A DNA stretch of 64,000 nucleotides from JALZUU01 sp964441245 (GTDB lineage: Bacteria > Bacteroidota > Bacteroidia > Chitinophagales > Saprospiraceae): positions 1 to 64,000 of the forward strand of contig CAYTVR010000005.1 in the NCBI GenBank assembly GCA_964441245.1. The letters are read 5' to 3'. The notes below the pieces were generated by a model. That model made no database searches. It saw nothing but the letters and a program-made list of their open reading frames with translations, and was not told where the DNA came from. Below are positions 63,711 through 64,000 of this stretch, in pieces (positions within the stretch are counted from its first letter, which is position 1; every line of letters starts with the position of its first letter). Made by a program: the position numbers and the translations under genes.

Positions 63711-64000
63711 ATGATGAATTTCATAAAAATTACAAAAAACGCATTACTAGCCTTTTCCTTAGTGGCTCTTTTTTCTTTGAATGCAGATGCACAACGAATT
63801 GCAACTGTCGATATCAACGAAGTGCTTGAAAATATGGATGATTATAAAATCGCTCAAAAACAACTGGATGATACTGCAGCTCGTTGGAGAAGACAGATTT
63901 CAGAAGAATATGATAAAATAAAAGGACTTTATAACAAATATCAAGCGGAGCAAGTATTACTAAGCGATGATATGCGTTTACAGAAGGAAGAAGAAATAAT
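63711..64000 (+). CDS. OmpH/Skp-family periplasmic chaperone, 3' truncated by window
   Basis: An open frame from ATG at 63711 runs off the window end. It encodes a signal peptide (FIKITKNALLAFSLVALF then a cleavage near ADAQ) and the start of an OmpH domain: RIATVDINEVLENMDDYKIA followed by a long charged helix (WRRQISEEYDKIKGLYNKYQ). Skp/OmpH proteins hold unfolded outer-membrane proteins in the periplasm. In many Bacteroidota one or two OmpH genes follow bamA; here bamA is not immediately upstream. Two consecutive ATG codons leave the exact start ambiguous by one residue. At least 96 residues are visible. Confidence 0.88.
   Translation, partial: MMNFIKITKNALLAFSLVALFSLNADAQRIATVDINEVLENMDDYKIAQKQLDDTAARWRRQISEEYDKIKGLYNKYQAEQVLLSDDMRLQKEEEI

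Noticed and set aside
1..64000. CRISPR arrays, prophage, transposase or toxin-antitoxin modules
   Set aside because: No regularly spaced repeats, no phage or transposase motifs and no paired small toxin/antitoxin genes were seen; the window is mainly core genes.

Overview
The window looks like chromosomal DNA from an AT-rich member of the Bacteroidota. The evidence is a GldE-type CNNM/CBS protein next to ssb and mutY, a PorZ-like protein ending in a type IX secretion C-terminal domain, a DUF4175 protein, a bifunctional ThrA, a Bacteroidota-type YbeY without the third zinc histidine, and promoters of the phylum pattern (TTG, about 19-21 bases, TAnnTTTG). A gliding or T9SS-bearing lineage such as Saprospiria would fit, but the sequence alone does not fix the family. 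No rRNA, tRNA, CRISPR array, prophage or insertion sequence was recognised. Most of the window is core housekeeping sequence. One scaffold gap of exactly 100 N lies at 26940-27039.

Layout. 0.1-9.4 kb, almost all minus strand: gldE, ssb, mutY, an ECF sigma factor, an LptF/G permease, tgt, rodA, a SPOR protein and a DeoC homologue. 9.8-24 kb: secA, a plus-strand lipoprotein, a TPR membrane protein, a cyclase-family hydrolase, nadK coupled to a BamA-like barrel, a CBS protein, two paralogous TPR/SHOCT membrane proteins, a SpoIIE-type phosphatase and an orphan DppC-like permease. 24-31.7 kb: a plus-strand group (a DUF3524 queuosine-mannosyltransferase-like enzyme, an alpha/beta hydrolase, PrsW), then minus-strand mazG-like, dtd and SRAP genes, then ctaA flanked by two AT-rich spacers with many DnaA-box-like sites, then another alpha/beta hydrolase. 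31.8-52.2 kb, minus strand: M1 peptidase, thrC, thrB, thrA, ybeY, an anti-sigma-type ATPase, DUF4175, a second M1 peptidase, porZ, nadD, a lipoprotein and dnaN. 52.5-61.9 kb, plus strand: M16 homologue, mreB-mreC-mreD-mrdA-capA, two unknown genes and folA. 62-64 kb: a PagL-like lipid A deacylase and the start of an OmpH/Skp gene cut by the window end.

Functional themes. Envelope growth (mreBCD, PBP2, RodA, SPOR, LptF/G, BamA-like, Skp, PagL-like), secretion (SecA, PorZ), threonine synthesis (thrA-thrB-thrC), NAD metabolism (nadD, nadK), DNA replication and repair (dnaN, ssb, mutY, SRAP) and tRNA quality or modification (tgt, the DUF3524 enzyme, dtd).

Most worth a second look: (1) a diverged tandem noncoding module beside thrC built on perfect palindromes with core TCACACGTGTGA; (2) a dense DnaA-box-like cluster downstream of ctaA, a candidate origin or DnaA-titration site; (3) a DeoC homologue lacking the Schiff-base lysine; (4) a DUF3524 enzyme in the same genome as a Tgt that lost two zinc cysteines; (5) a MITE-like nested inverted repeat after folA; (6) paired TTCCG...CGGAA inverted repeats before mreB. 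No wholly new multi-gene system is evident.
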